From assembly GCA_028066985.1 (NCBI GenBank), contig JALCBB010000004.1, positions 1 through 39,338 of the forward strand: a stretch of DNA of 39,338 nt. The letters run 5' to 3'. Shown here in pieces: positions 18,192-27,470 of this stretch. The stretch comes from Alphaproteobacteria bacterium. Its GTDB lineage: Bacteria > Pseudomonadota > Alphaproteobacteria > JALCBB01. Positions within the stretch are counted from its first letter, which is position 1; the number at the start of each line of letters is the position of its first letter. Position numbers and translations under genes: made by a program. The notes beneath the pieces are model-generated. The model had not been told where the DNA came from. It searched no databases and was given only the letters and a program-made list of their open reading frames with translations.

Positions 18192-19213
18192 CCGACAAGT
18201 CCGCCGCGCCGCCGTAAAATCTCGCCGACACCAAAGGCGGCTTCAAGATGCGCGGCGAGGTCGGCGTCCGCTTTTAATGTACGCGTTTCGCGGACAAGAT
18301 CATCGGCGCCCTGAAACCACGCGTCCAGCGCCAGCGAGGGCGGCGCGGCAGGGCCGGCGGGGCCGGCGGTGAAGCGCGCGAAGACGCCGCAGGGCGTGTC
18401 GCAGTCGCCGCCGAGTCCGAGCAGGACGGCGCGCTCAATCTCGGCGCATCGGCGGGTTTGGTCGTCCTGGAGGGTCTGCGCGAGGGCGAGCGCCTCGGAG
18501 TCGGCGGCGGCGACGCAGACGGCGAGCGTTCCCTGGCAGGCGGCGGGCAGGAATTCGGCGGGCGGCAGGGGTGACGCGTCCAGGGGCGCGAGCGACTCTT
18601 CGCCTTCGGGGACGGCGAGACGGCGCGGCTCTCCGTCCGGCGTGTCTGGCGGCAGGCGGTCGAGGCGCTGGAGTCCGGCGGCGGCGAGGATGAGGGCGTC
18701 CATTTTGCCGGCGGCGAGTCGGCGGAGGCGTGTTGTGACATTGCCGCGTGTCGCGGTGATTTGCAGGTCTGGTCGCAGGTGTTGCAGCCAGGCGGCGCGG
18801 CGCGGCGATGATGTGCCGACCGCGGCGCCTGGGGCGAGGTCTTTGAGGGAGGCGGCGGTGTCGGCGCGGCAGACGAGGGTGTCGCGCGGGTCGGCGCGCG
18901 CGGGCGTGGCGGCGAGGATGATGCCGGTGTTGTCGGTGTCGGCGGCGGGGATATCTTTGAGCGAGTGTACGGCGAGGCGGCAGTGTCCGTTGCGGAGGGC
19001 GGTATTGATGGTGTCGGTGAAGGCGCCTTTGCCGCCGAGGGTTTTGAGGGGGATGTTGTCGCTTTCGTTTTTCTGGTCGCCGCGGGTGTGAGCGGGGATG
19101 AAGCGGAAGTTTTTGTCGGGCGCTGTGCTGCGGAGTTTGCGGATGACTTCCGCGGCCTGCGCCCGGGCGAGTCTGGAGGCGCGCGCGGCGACGGTTATGG
19201 TGTCTGTGTTCAT
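18188..19213 (-). CDS. hemC: Hydroxymethylbilane synthase
   Basis: ARASRLARAQAAEV, KTLGGKGAFTDTINTAL, LAVHSLKDIPA, GTSSPRRAAWLQHLRPDL, RGNVTTRL. Confidence 0.95.
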   Translation of the reverse strand: MNTDTITVAARASRLARAQAAEVIRKLRSTAPDKNFRFIPAHTRGDQKNESDNIPLKTLGGKGAFTDTINTALRNGHCRLAVHSLKDIPAADTDNTGIILAATPARADPRDTLVCRADTAASLKDLAPGAAVGTSSPRRAAWLQHLRPDLQITATRGNVTTRLRRLAAGKMDALILAAAGLQRLDRLPPDTPDGEPRRLAVPEGEESLAPLDASPLPPAEFLPAACQGTLAVCVAAADSEALALAQTLQDDQTRRCAEIERAVLLGLGGDCDTPCGVFARFTAGPAGPAAPPSLALDAWFQGADDLVRETRTLKADADLAAHLEAAFGVGEILRRRGGLVG

Positions 19214-19228
19214 GTTGCGGGGGCGGGG

Positions 19229-22200
19229 CTAGGCGTCCCGCTCGCCGATGATCCTGGAGATCATGTCCTCGATGTAACCCTCATCCTCGGGATAAAGGAC
19301 ATAGCCCGGCAGCTCCGAATACATCTTCTCCACCTCCGCCTTCGGCGTCTGCGAAACGAGAAAATAATGCAGGCGGCAGTCGGAAAACTCCCGGCCGCTC
19401 TTCTCCCTGAGAGCCGGCTCGATCTTTTCCCTGAGGTAGTCGCCGAACTTCACCTTGTCGCTCGCGGGACCCGAATGCACAAGCCCCTTGGGGTCTATGA
19501 AGGCGATGTGCCGCCGGTCGTCCGCGAAGAGCCACATGATGAAGTCCTGGTAGAAGCCGTACTCAATGAAGCCGACCCCGTGTCCGCGGCTGCGGTTCCG
19601 CAGAAGGAAAATTTCCATGCCCCGGTCCCGGCCTTTTTTGTCCCACCACTTCAGCAGGGCTTCCAGGAAGTTCTTTTCGCCGTCGTTGAGACGAGCGTCG
19701 CCCGGAATCACCCTGGCTTCCCTGGGAGGGATGCTGTTCTTAAGCGCCAGAAGCGGCTTGTAAAGGTGCAGGTTGGAGGTGTCCGGCGCGGTAAGGCCGG
19801 CGTATCCCGGTTTGCCCTTTATGATCTCTCCGATGCTGTCCATCAGATGTTTGTTCTGCTTGTCGACGCGCACCTCGTACTTGCTGATGAAGTTGCCGTG
19901 GGACTTGTCCAGCCGCGCGTATTTGCGGTTCGCCGCGGCCCACTCTCTGAGTTCGCGGCGGCGGAAGTTCGTGACATACTGTTTCATCATGTCGGCGGCG
20001 ATGCTCTGCCAGTGGCGGAGTTTTTCCCAGTCGAGGCCTTCGGCGTCGGCGGGGTCGCCGCTCAGGCTGTACCAGTCGTCGTTTTCCAGGAGATCGTCCG
20101 CGAGGCGGTCGTCAAGGACGAGGTTATACCAGCCCTTCACCCGCTTGTGGCGAAGAAGCGCCTCCTGAATCGCGGCGCGGTCAAAAAACGCCTTGTACTG
20201 CGGCGGGATGCGGATGCGCGCGCCCTCGCCGGACTCGGACTCGCGCGCGCTCGTCATGGACGACACCGACATCCGCATGGCGAATTGAACTTCGTCCACA
20301 TCCCGCCCGTCTGAATGTTTGACAAGCACGGACACTTCTTCCCTGAAGCCGTCCTCGTTTTTTTCGGTTTTGACGATGGGGAAAGTCCTGCTGTCAAGCG
20401 TCTCTTCGGCGACGGTGACGGGAATCGTGAAGGGTTTCTGGTCGTCAAGCCCTTCCCGGCGCAGATACTCCTTGAATTCGGCGATGAAGTTCGCGCGCAG
20501 TCCGAAGATGTTGAGGGTTTCCAGGGTTTTGACGCCGGAGTCGGAACTGTTTATCTGGCGTTTGAGGTCGTTGTCCTTGCCGTGCAGACGAATTCCGCGT
20601 CCGAACAACTGGATGATCTCGGTGCCTTCGCTTTTGCCGACATTGAGCAGTCCCATCGTTGAGACGCGCCATGAATTCCATCCCTCGGTGAATTTTTTGG
20701 AGCCGATGAGAACGCTGACGCGCGAATTCGGCTCGTTGATGCGGCGAAAAAGGGAGCCGGAGAAGTTGCGGTCGTCGGCGATCGCGTCCGGCAGATGCTG
20801 CGCGCAGAGTTTGAGAAAGGCGGTGACATCGCCGATGTTGATGACGCCGAAGGGTTCGGCGACACCCGCGCGAAGAGCGATCTCGCCGTCGGCGTCGGCG
20901 ACTTTCTCCAGGTGCAGCGAGGCGGACGAATCGCTCTGAAAAACTTTGGCGAGCAGGTCGGCGTAAATTTCGCGGGGGTCGTCCTTCAGCGGAGAAAACA
21001 GGTCGCCGAAAATCGGATTGCCGTCCGCGTCCTGCAGGCTGTCGCCGTTCCGCAGGATGCCGCGGATGTCGGCTCTGGTCTGTTCGGGATCGCTCAGGAT
21101 TCCGTTCAGAAAAATCACGGCGTCCAGGACATCCGAGACTTTCGCCCGGTTCTCCGTGCGCACGGCGTTCACCCGCGCGCCGACGAAAACCAGCAGCGGC
21201 TTCTCAATGTTATGCTCCTGCCGCCACTTGTCGTCGGACTCGTAGGTCTTCATCTGCAGGTAGAACGCGAGGAGACAGGCGGTGAGATATTTGCGCCTGT
21301 CGTCCTGATTCTCAAAGCCCGCGCTGTTCAGGTTGAAGATTTTGAAGTCCTTGCCGTACTCGTCGTCGTAGAAGCGTCTGTAGGAGTAGTCAAACAGGAT
21401 GCTGCGCGCATACCGCTTGCCGGCGTCCTTGATCTGTCCGAAGGTGGCGGAGTATTCAAAGGAGAACCCGCGCCCGGTCATCGCGGCGCGGTATCGCAGC
21501 CACTTTTCGCCGCTGTGTCCGCGGTGTCCCTCGTCTATCATGACGAGGTTTTTGCTTTCAAAGGCGCTGACGGGAACCGTCTCGCCTTCTCTGGAGGTCG
21601 CGTCGTCGTCGCGGATTTTGTGAATGCTGACGATTTCCACTTCGCCGCGGCGGAAGCCGCCGATGTGTCTTTTGTCAAAGACGCGCGCCGCGATTCCGGA
21701 GTCGCGGAATTCCGCGAGATGCTGGAGAGCGAGGCCGTCGTTCGGAACGAGCAGAATCTCCTGGCTGATGTCGTGCTCGCGTCTGTATTTCTCCAGACAG
21801 CGGCGGAACTGAAGCAGGTTGATGTGCATCATCAGCGTCTTGCCGGAGCCGGTCGCGCTCCAGAGGGCGAGTCTGGCGAGGTCGCTTTCGTCATACCGGC
21901 TCAGCCGGAGAAAGCGGCGATGACGGTGCTCGTCCAGGTCGCGGAGCAGCGCCTCCTTGTCGTGGAACCACAGGTGCAGGCAGCGCTCGGAGAACATCAG
22001 AATCAGCCACTGGAAGTATTCCCACTGCAGGTCGCCGTCGCGCCGTCTGCCGATTTTTTCGGTATGCTCGCGGATGTTGTTGTCGTAGTCGGACAGATGC
22101 TGCCGGAGGTCGGGGTTCAGGCTTTCCTGATTCTCCAGAACCTTCGTGTAATTTTCCGCGGCGACATCTTCCATGAGGGTCTTGAACGCGCCGAGGTCGG

Positions 22201-22312
22201 GAATCGCGTTTCGGTCCAGGGGGATGGCGAACTGGTCGGCGAGAAAACTGAACAGAACGAGGCTCCTGTCCAGCGGGATCTCCGTGCGGGCGGAGGCTCG
22301 GCGCGACATCAT
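19229..22312 (-). CDS. Type III restriction-modification system Res-like helicase/endonuclease (module 2)
   Basis: WSATGSGKTLMMHINLL Walker A, VMIDEGHRGHSG, QLFGRGIRL, C-terminal QDFIMWLFADDRRHIAFIDPKG nuclease-like motif; 4-nt overlap with mod. Confidence 0.9.
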   Translation of the reverse strand: MMSRRASARTEIPLDRSLVLFSFLADQFAIPLDRNAIPDLGAFKTLMEDVAAENYTKVLENQESLNPDLRQHLSDYDNNIREHTEKIGRRRDGDLQWEYFQWLILMFSERCLHLWFHDKEALLRDLDEHRHRRFLRLSRYDESDLARLALWSATGSGKTLMMHINLLQFRRCLEKYRREHDISQEILLVPNDGLALQHLAEFRDSGIAARVFDKRHIGGFRRGEVEIVSIHKIRDDDATSREGETVPVSAFESKNLVMIDEGHRGHSGEKWLRYRAAMTGRGFSFEYSATFGQIKDAGKRYARSILFDYSYRRFYDDEYGKDFKIFNLNSAGFENQDDRRKYLTACLLAFYLQMKTYESDDKWRQEHNIEKPLLVFVGARVNAVRTENRAKVSDVLDAVIFLNGILSDPEQTRADIRGILRNGDSLQDADGNPIFGDLFSPLKDDPREIYADLLAKVFQSDSSASLHLEKVADADGEIALRAGVAEPFGVINIGDVTAFLKLCAQHLPDAIADDRNFSGSLFRRINEPNSRVSVLIGSKKFTEGWNSWRVSTMGLLNVGKSEGTEIIQLFGRGIRLHGKDNDLKRQINSSDSGVKTLETLNIFGLRANFIAEFKEYLRREGLDDQKPFTIPVTVAEETLDSRTFPIVKTEKNEDGFREEVSVLVKHSDGRDVDEVQFAMRMSVSSMTSARESESGEGARIRIPPQYKAFFDRAAIQEALLRHKRVKGWYNLVLDDRLADDLLENDDWYSLSGDPADAEGLDWEKLRHWQSIAADMMKQYVTNFRRRELREWAAANRKYARLDKSHGNFISKYEVRVDKQNKHLMDSIGEIIKGKPGYAGLTAPDTSNLHLYKPLLALKNSIPPREARVIPGDARLNDGEKNFLEALLKWWDKKGRDRGMEIFLLRNRSRGHGVGFIEYGFYQDFIMWLFADDRRHIAFIDPKGLVHSGPASDKVKFGDYLREKIEPALREKSGREFSDCRLHYFLVSQTPKAEVEKMYSELPGYVLYPEDEGYIEDMISRIIGERDA

Positions 22313-25300
22313 TCAACGCCTTCAAACATCAGGCGGCGGAATTCGTATTCCGTCGGCAGCACGCCGTCAATGCGGCAGTCGCCGTTCGCGTAGACGGCGC
22401 TGAATTTTTTGCCGTGTTCTTCTTTCAGGCGATCGCAGAGCGCGCCGAGGGCGTCGTCGTCTGTCCGGCTTCGGCTGCGCCACAGTATCAGGACGCGGCG
22501 GCCGTCCAGGGTTTCGCCGATCACGACGCGCACATCTTCCGTCACGAATTGTTTCTGTACTTTCAGCCCGAGGAGGTAGTTGAAGGTTTCAACGAGGTCA
22601 ACGGAGCGGGGGGAGGTTTTCCCTTCGCGGGTGATGTTCAGCGCGTAGTTCATCGGTTCGTCCAGCCGGGCGATGTCCAGCAGGCTGGGGCTGTCGCGGG
22701 TTTCCACATCCAGCATGTAGCGGATGATGTAGTCAAAGCGGGATTCGGAGAAATCGTCCAGGGATTTCTGCTGGGCGGCGGTGGGGCGCGGGTCTTTGAG
22801 GTTGTCCAGGGCGTCTTCATAGGATTCCGTGCGCTGGACCTTGATGAGCCGCGGCGAACGGCTCTGTTCCCGCTCGCTGGCGGGTCTTTTCGGTTTGCCG
22901 TCTTTCCATTCGGGCGAGTAGGAGGCTTTTTTGATGCGCGGCACAAGCACCGTGTCAAAGTATTCACCCATCTCCATCAGGATGAATTTCCGCCCGCCGC
23001 CGTCTCGGCGATTGAGGTTGATGGCCGCATGACCAGTGGTGCCGCTTCCAGCGAAGTAGTCCAAAATGCCGGCATCACGGTCATCAACCGAGAACACCAG
23101 ATCTTCGTAAAGCTCCGTGGGATGACAATAAGGGAATGCCAGGTCCATCTTCCCGATGTCATCCATGCCCTTCCTGGCATTGGTGATCAAAGACGACAAT
23201 TCGGTTGTGCGGCTGTCCGACAGATACACCTTCCTCCTTGGCTGAGTCGTCTCATCTTCACCAAAAATTAACAAACCCTTCGCCCTCAGGCTGTCCATGA
23301 ATTCCGGCGTGTTGGACCAGCCCCTTTTGGGAACAGGGCAAGGCTTCCCGGTCTCGGGGTGTATTATCGGAACGAAAAACTTCTCGTCCGTCCTCTGTTC
23401 CGGAGCGCCCATATGAACGGACTGGTAGGGGCCGTTCTCGTCCATATGTTTGAACACATCCTCCCCGTCAAGGAAATCGTCTTTCCTGTCCTTCATCCAG
23501 CCGGAAAACTCCTCGGACCTTTCCGCCATGGACTTCGCGCGCTTCCTCATCAAAGAGGCGAACTTCTCCAGAATTTTGTCCGCCGACTTGCGCATTTTGA
23601 TCAGCTTTAATTTGCCCTGCCTCAGCAGGACAACATATTCATGCTGCGTAGACACCTTGTTGCTGCCCCCCACAGGATGAGATTTGTTCCAAATGATTGT
23701 TTCCAGATCTTCGGCGCTCAGGGCGTCAAAGATGCATGACAAATTTTTCTGCTCGTTTTCGTCAATGTGACACATCATCACCGACGCGTCGCCGATGAAC
23801 GGCAAGGAGGCGCTCAGGCAATTCTCCATCATGGTCATCCACGACGAATGTTTGTATCCGTTCTTGTAGAGGAAGCCGTTGGTATTAGTGTTGTACGGCG
23901 GGTCAATGTGGATGCACTTCACCTGCTCGCGGCAGCGATTCTCCAGCAGGCGCAGACCATGGAAATTGTCGCCGTTCACCAGAACGCCGTCGCAGATGTC
24001 GTCAATGTCGTGCGACTCGCCGACATGCGACAGCAGCGCCTCCTTGAAATCGGAGTCAAAATGTTTCGTGTCCACCAGAATGTGCGGCGCCGGCTCGGTC
24101 GTGCCGTAAAGCACCTTCCATTCCGCCGTCTGCGCCTCGTTCTCCAGAACCCGCGCGCGCAGGTCATCGGACAGAAAACGCCACGCCGCCAGCCAGTTCG
24201 TCTCCAGGACAAACTTCTTCTTCAGCCAGAGTTTCTTCTGAAACTCCTCCAGCTGCGCGAGCATGTCAATGATGTAATTCCCCACCTCCTGCGTCAGGCG
24301 AATTCTGTTCATCCATGAGCGAATCACCATCGGCGACGCGTCCGCGACATCGCTCAGGATCATCACCTCGTTCTTCAGGAAAAAATCCAGTTCGCGGCGC
24401 AGGAACGCGCCGAGGTCCTTGTGAATGAAGTAGTCAAAGCGATTGCGCGCGCTGAAAGCGCCGACATGCTTCTCCAGAAGGGTGCGGACAGGATCCCCGC
24501 CGAGCGACTTATTAAGCATCGCCTTCCATTCCTCCGGCAGGGAGGCAAGAATCTTCGTGACATTCCCGCCGTCGCAGTCCGCCTGAGTCGCCTTTCCGGA
24601 TTTTCGCTTCCCGTTCAGTTCCCGTGACGGCTCTTTAAAGGCGAAGTGAACGGTCAGAGTCCCGATGTTTTCGTCAATCTCAATCGGATTTCCGTCGCGA
24701 AGGTCGTCCGCGTCCGCGACCAGGAGCCGGCGGCCGTTCTGATCCTTGTTGTCGTTCTGCTCGGTCTCGGCGCGCGCCACGCGAAAAACGACCTTGCGCC
24801 GTCCGTCGTCCGCGAGGAACACATAGCGGGAGAAGTTCTCGGACGACTTGATGTAATACTGATCGTAATTCGCCCAGTGCAGCCGCACCTCTTCGCCCGT
24901 GTGCGACAGCATGTATTTGTCCTCGCCGCCGTAGCGCCGCTCGCTGATGAAGTCGCCGTCGCGGTAGTAGCGCCTGAAGAAATTGAACAGGTCGGAGTAA
25001 ATCGCGCGCGCCACCTCCTCCCCGTCGGGCCCCTCGTTCCGAAGCCGCTCCTCCAGCTCCATGATCACGGGCGTGGCAGAAATCTGCTTTTCGCTCTGCC
25101 CCATATCCAGCAGAGCCTCCCGTTTCTCCTGCAACTCTCTTCTCGCCCGCATCGCTGTCGCCGTGCGCACCTCGCCGAACCTCTCCTCAATCTTCCGGGG
25201 CAGGTCTTCGCCCAGAAACCGCCGCATCTCCGCGCTCTTTATGCGCAGAATGCGGTAAATGCCGAAGTCCAGATCCCCGCGGTCAATCTGGAAGATCTCC

Positions 25301-25341
25301 TCGATCTTCGCCCTGAGCAGGTCGTACGGTTGCTCGCTCAT
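22309..25341 (-). CDS. Type III-like Mod DNA methyltransferase (module 2), about 1010 aa
   Basis: IHIDPPYNTNTNGFLYKNGYKHSSW and ILDYFAGSGTTGHAAINLNR; long N-terminal extension. Confidence 0.9.
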   Translation of the reverse strand: MSEQPYDLLRAKIEEIFQIDRGDLDFGIYRILRIKSAEMRRFLGEDLPRKIEERFGEVRTATAMRARRELQEKREALLDMGQSEKQISATPVIMELEERLRNEGPDGEEVARAIYSDLFNFFRRYYRDGDFISERRYGGEDKYMLSHTGEEVRLHWANYDQYYIKSSENFSRYVFLADDGRRKVVFRVARAETEQNDNKDQNGRRLLVADADDLRDGNPIEIDENIGTLTVHFAFKEPSRELNGKRKSGKATQADCDGGNVTKILASLPEEWKAMLNKSLGGDPVRTLLEKHVGAFSARNRFDYFIHKDLGAFLRRELDFFLKNEVMILSDVADASPMVIRSWMNRIRLTQEVGNYIIDMLAQLEEFQKKLWLKKKFVLETNWLAAWRFLSDDLRARVLENEAQTAEWKVLYGTTEPAPHILVDTKHFDSDFKEALLSHVGESHDIDDICDGVLVNGDNFHGLRLLENRCREQVKCIHIDPPYNTNTNGFLYKNGYKHSSWMTMMENCLSASLPFIGDASVMMCHIDENEQKNLSCIFDALSAEDLETIIWNKSHPVGGSNKVSTQHEYVVLLRQGKLKLIKMRKSADKILEKFASLMRKRAKSMAERSEEFSGWMKDRKDDFLDGEDVFKHMDENGPYQSVHMGAPEQRTDEKFFVPIIHPETGKPCPVPKRGWSNTPEFMDSLRAKGLLIFGEDETTQPRRKVYLSDSRTTELSSLITNARKGMDDIGKMDLAFPYCHPTELYEDLVFSVDDRDAGILDYFAGSGTTGHAAINLNRRDGGGRKFILMEMGEYFDTVLVPRIKKASYSPEWKDGKPKRPASEREQSRSPRLIKVQRTESYEDALDNLKDPRPTAAQQKSLDDFSESRFDYIIRYMLDVETRDSPSLLDIARLDEPMNYALNITREGKTSPRSVDLVETFNYLLGLKVQKQFVTEDVRVVIGETLDGRRVLILWRSRSRTDDDALGALCDRLKEEHGKKFSAVYANGDCRIDGVLPTEYEFRRLMFEGVE

Positions 25342-25433
25342 CGCCTCAAAGTTCCTCTCTCGTTCCCATGACCCGAATCGCCATGAACTCCCGACACCCT
25401 ACACCAGTTTTTCAGAAAAAACACCCCCCCGAA

Positions 25434-25476
25434 AAGGCGGCGCCGTCAATGCCTCCCCTGAGCCAAAATACGCCCC
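25434..25476. repeat. Short repeat family 2, copy 3
   Basis: GAAAAGGCGGCGCCGTCAATGCCTCCCCTGAGCCAAAATACGCCCC; matches 15345-15388. Confidence 0.7.
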
Positions 25477-25514
25477 GACTACACAAAAAAAGCCGGCGCG
25501 CCTACAATCTCCAC

Positions 25515-26597
25515 ATGCTCATCCTCGCCATAGAAAGCACCTGCGACGAAACCGCGACCGCGCTCCTCAAGACCACGCCGCAGCACCACATCCTCGCGCA
25601 GCACATCACTCCGCAAACACAGCACCGGCGCTTCGGCGGAGTCGTGCCCGAAATCGCCGCCAGACAACACCTCGCAAACCTGCCCGCGCTCCTCGGACAA
25701 ACCCTCCGCGGACAGCCGCAGCCCGGCGCCGTCGCCGCCTCGTGCGGGCCTGGACTCATCGGCGGACTCATCACAGGCGCCTCCGCCGCGCGCGCCCTCG
25801 CCCTCGCCTGGCAGACGCCCTTCCTCGCCGTCAATCACCTCGCCGCGCACGCCCTCTCGCCGCGGCTCGCGTGGCCCGAACTGAAGTTTCCCTACCTGCT
25901 GCTGCTCGCCTCGGGCGGACACTGCCAGACCCTCGCCGTCTCCGCGCACGACAAATTCCGCCGCTACGGACAAACCCTGGACGACGCCCCCGGCGAAGCC
26001 CTGGATAAAGCCGCCCGCCTCCTCGGACTCGGATGGCCCGGCGGACCCGCCCTGGAAAAACACGCCGCGACCTTCCAGCCCGAAAATCCGCAGCAGCGCC
26101 GGGACGCCCTCGCGCTCCTGCCCGATCCCCTCGCGCGGCGCGGCGACAGCGACGGCGACGGCGCGAACCTTGATTTCTCCTTTTCGGGACTCAAAACCGC
26201 CCTCGCCCGCAAAGTAAACAATTCCCCCGCCGCTTCGGTCGACACCGCCGCGCTTGCCTTCGCCTTCCAGGAGCGCGTCATGCGGAGCCTCGCGCGCGGC
26301 GCCGGACGCGCCCTCGCGCGCTTTCGCCGGGAGCACGCCGCCGACACGCCCCTTCTCGCCGCCGGCGGAGTCGCCGCCAACCGGCGTCTTGCCGCGCTGC
26401 TTTCCGAGGTTGCCGTGCGGCACGGCGCTGAGTTCCTTCCTCTTCCTGCGGGACTTTGCACTGACAACGCCGCGATGGTCGCGCATGCCGCGGGCGAGCG
26501 TGTCCGTGCCTGCGGTGATGGAGAGCCGTTTCCTGACGACGGATTTTGCACTCCGTTGCGTCCGCGCTGGCCGCTTGACGCCGGCGCTGTCGCCTGA
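25515..26597 (+). CDS. tsaD: tRNA N6-adenosine threonylcarbamoyltransferase
   Basis: MLILAIESTCDETATALL, RFGGVVPEIAARQHLANLPALL, LLASGGHCQTL, LDFSFSGLKTALAR, AAGGVAANRRL; ORF start at 25368 is spurious. Confidence 0.96.
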   Translation: MLILAIESTCDETATALLKTTPQHHILAQHITPQTQHRRFGGVVPEIAARQHLANLPALLGQTLRGQPQPGAVAASCGPGLIGGLITGASAARALALAWQTPFLAVNHLAAHALSPRLAWPELKFPYLLLLASGGHCQTLAVSAHDKFRRYGQTLDDAPGEALDKAARLLGLGWPGGPALEKHAATFQPENPQQRRDALALLPDPLARRGDSDGDGANLDFSFSGLKTALARKVNNSPAASVDTAALAFAFQERVMRSLARGAGRALARFRREHAADTPLLAAGGVAANRRLAALLSEVAVRHGAEFLPLPAGLCTDNAAMVAHAAGERVRACGDGEPFPDDGFCTPLRPRWPLDAGAVA

Positions 26598-26647
26598 CCT
26601 TTGGCGCGAATTCTGCTATTCTGTTTTCGGAACCGAGGAGACCTCCT

Positions 26648-27055
26648 GTGGCGTACTGGCTTGTCAAGTCTGAACCTGAAGACTACTCGTGGCAGGATCT
26701 CCTGCGCGAGCGTCGCGCGCTCTGGGACGGCGTGCGCAACGCCGCCGCCCGCAACAATCTCGCGCGGATGCGAGTGGGCGACCGTGTATTTTTCTATCAT
26801 TCGGGCGGTCCGCGCGAGATTGTGGGGATCGCGAAGGTTGTGCGCGCGGCGCTGCCGGATCCTGCTGACGGTCGCTGGCTTGCGGTGGAGATCGCGCCTG
26901 CGAAGACATTGTCGCGTCCTGTCGCGCTGTCGGAGTTGCGCGGCGACGGTCGCGCGGCGCGGATGGTTTTGCTGCGGCAGCCGCGTCTTTCGGTGCAGCC
27001 TGTGGGTGTTTCGCACTGGAGGCTTGTTCTTGAGCGCGGCGAGGGGACGAAGTAG
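26648..27055 (+). CDS. EVE domain-containing protein
   Basis: GTG start; MAYWLVKSEPEDYSWQDL...WDGVRNAAARNNLARMRVGDRVFFYHSG. Confidence 0.93.
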   Translation: MAYWLVKSEPEDYSWQDLLRERRALWDGVRNAAARNNLARMRVGDRVFFYHSGGPREIVGIAKVVRAALPDPADGRWLAVEIAPAKTLSRPVALSELRGDGRAARMVLLRQPRLSVQPVGVSHWRLVLERGEGTK

Positions 27056-27077
27056 CGCCGTGTTTTTGTCATTAATT

Positions 27078-27195
27078 AAGGCGACAAACGAAGAACGATC
27101 TTCGGCATTAGTGGGAGTTTGACTTAGACATTCACGATAGCCGCTCAAGCGAACCGCACCAACTAATGCCCGCAGGCGCCGCCTGCAAAAAAAAT
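27078..27195 (-). repeat. Intergenic element, copy G (reverse)
   Basis: GACAAACGAAGAACGATCTTCGGCATTAGTGGGAGTTTGACTTAGACATTCACGATAGCCGCTCAAGCGAACCGCACCAACTAATGCC, hairpin GCAGGCGCCGCCTGC 27172-27186. Confidence 0.9.
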
Positions 27196-27354
27196 TAAAT
27201 TAAAAAGAAAATAATTTATTTAATTAACCCCATTAATTGTCTATTAATAATTAACAGAACAAATCTCTTTTTAACACATTAATTGTCTATTATTAATTAA
27301 TGAAAAACAATTTATTTTAATTGACCCCTTAAATGGTCTAATTGATTTTTAATT

Positions 27355-27470
27355 TATTTTTTTGCGGGCTAGCCCGCACCCGTTAGTTGGCGCGGTTCGC
27401 TTGAGCCAACACTGTGAATGTCTTAGTCCCACGCCCACTAATGCCAAAGAGCGCACTTCGTGGTCTCTTA
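27355..27470 (+). repeat. Intergenic element, copy H (forward)
   Basis: Hairpin GCGGGCTAGCCCGC 27364-27377, core to ATGCC 27445, outer GCGCACTTCGTGGTCTCTTAATT. Confidence 0.9.

Noticed and set aside
10165-25341. The two R-M modules as one duplicated system or as BREX/DISARM
   Set aside because: The Mod and Res proteins differ in length and motifs, and no BREX/DISARM marker genes (pglZ, brxL, drmA/B) are present.
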